Virus record (IMG/VR): IMGVR_UViG_3300049617_000017
Span: 1 to 39,982 of that record
DNA from: a virus
Reading direction: 5' to 3' (one strand)
Length of the DNA stretch: 39,982 nt
Of the stretch, positions 39,936 through 39,982 are shown in pieces (the first letter of the stretch is position 1; every line of letters begins with the position of its first letter). Made by a program: the position numbers and the translations under genes. The notes below the pieces were generated by a model that made no database searches, had not been told where the DNA came from, and was given only the letters and a program-made list of their open reading frames with translations.

Positions 39936-39982
39936 CAATTGGGCTATGGTGTAATGGTAACACAGCAGCCTTTGACGCTGTT
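39732..39982. repeat. Terminal direct overlap, right copy
   Basis: Matches 1-251 except at 39780 and 39855. See the left copy for interpretation. Confidence 0.9.
39940..39982 (+). tRNA. tRNA-Gln, 5' part (cut by window end)
   Basis: These 43 bases equal the first 43 bases of the tRNA-Gln at 209-279, up to the 3' part of the anticodon arm. On the circular map this is the same tRNA. Confidence 0.85.

Noticed and set aside
1-39982. Genome-wide amber (TAG) recoding
   Set aside because: Large genes have normal lengths, many genes end properly at TAG, and no suppressor tRNA with a CTA anticodon is present.

Overview
The window is essentially one complete genome of a tailed, short-tailed (podovirus-like) bacteriophage with a mosaic P22/lambda layout. 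Positions 1-251 recur at 39732-39982 with two base differences, so the map closes into a circle of about 39.7 kb and the window ends are arbitrary. The DNA is moderately AT-rich. Gene starts typically carry AAGGAG or TAAGGAT ribosome-binding sites, and many genes overlap by 1-4 bases. The host is probably a gammaproteobacterium. A secreted accessory protein at 729-1115 resembles, from memory, a domain family common in Legionella and its relatives, so a Legionellales host is a reasonable but unproven guess.

Late rightward unit, read across the circle junction: it starts at about 36.84 kb with a zinc-finger protein and the small terminase. Next come a run of small accessory genes (including a Lar-like protein), tRNA-Asn and tRNA-Met, a structured non-coding stretch, two small genes, tRNA-Gln (through the junction), an HNH nuclease, the secreted moron, a DUF551 protein and the large terminase. 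The head and tail genes follow: portal, a cluster of very small lysine-rich genes, a possible decoration protein, scaffold, major capsid protein, P22 gp4- and gp10-like DNA-stabilisation/tail proteins and three putative ejection proteins. Then come six consecutive fibre or fibre-like genes, a GH108 endolysin and a VRR-NUC nuclease. One leftward excisionase/AlpA-like helix-turn-helix gene, with its own promoter and a shared terminator, sits alone between the head genes at 8.6-8.8 kb.

Leftward recombination unit (29615 to 27222): a YqaJ/lambda-exonuclease-type nuclease, a small orphan, a Bet/RecT-type annealing protein and a single-strand binding protein, which together form a two-component recombination module. 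A compact divergent promoter region at 29.67-29.71 kb contains a 17-bp near-palindrome. It separates this unit from the rightward early unit, which begins with a Cro-like regulator. The rightward early unit holds about a dozen small orphan genes, several with single membrane segments, and ends with lambda O-like and P-like replication genes. A lambda-like origin candidate (two 12-bp direct repeats plus dyads, next to AT-rich DNA) lies inside the O-like gene.

A second leftward unit (36711 to 35238) is driven by a strong promoter and holds six small, mostly acidic orphan genes. It is the best place to look for undescribed anti-host or anti-defence functions.

I see no integrase, no CI-type repressor and no CRISPR array or insertion sequence. 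The phage is either virulent or controls lysogeny with genes I cannot recognise. The items most worth following up are the in-frame amber codon that separates a DUF551 protein from a zinc-ribbon tail, the tRNA-like structured region after tRNA-Met, the isolated leftward HTH gene, the acidic leftward operon and the paralogous fibre cassette.
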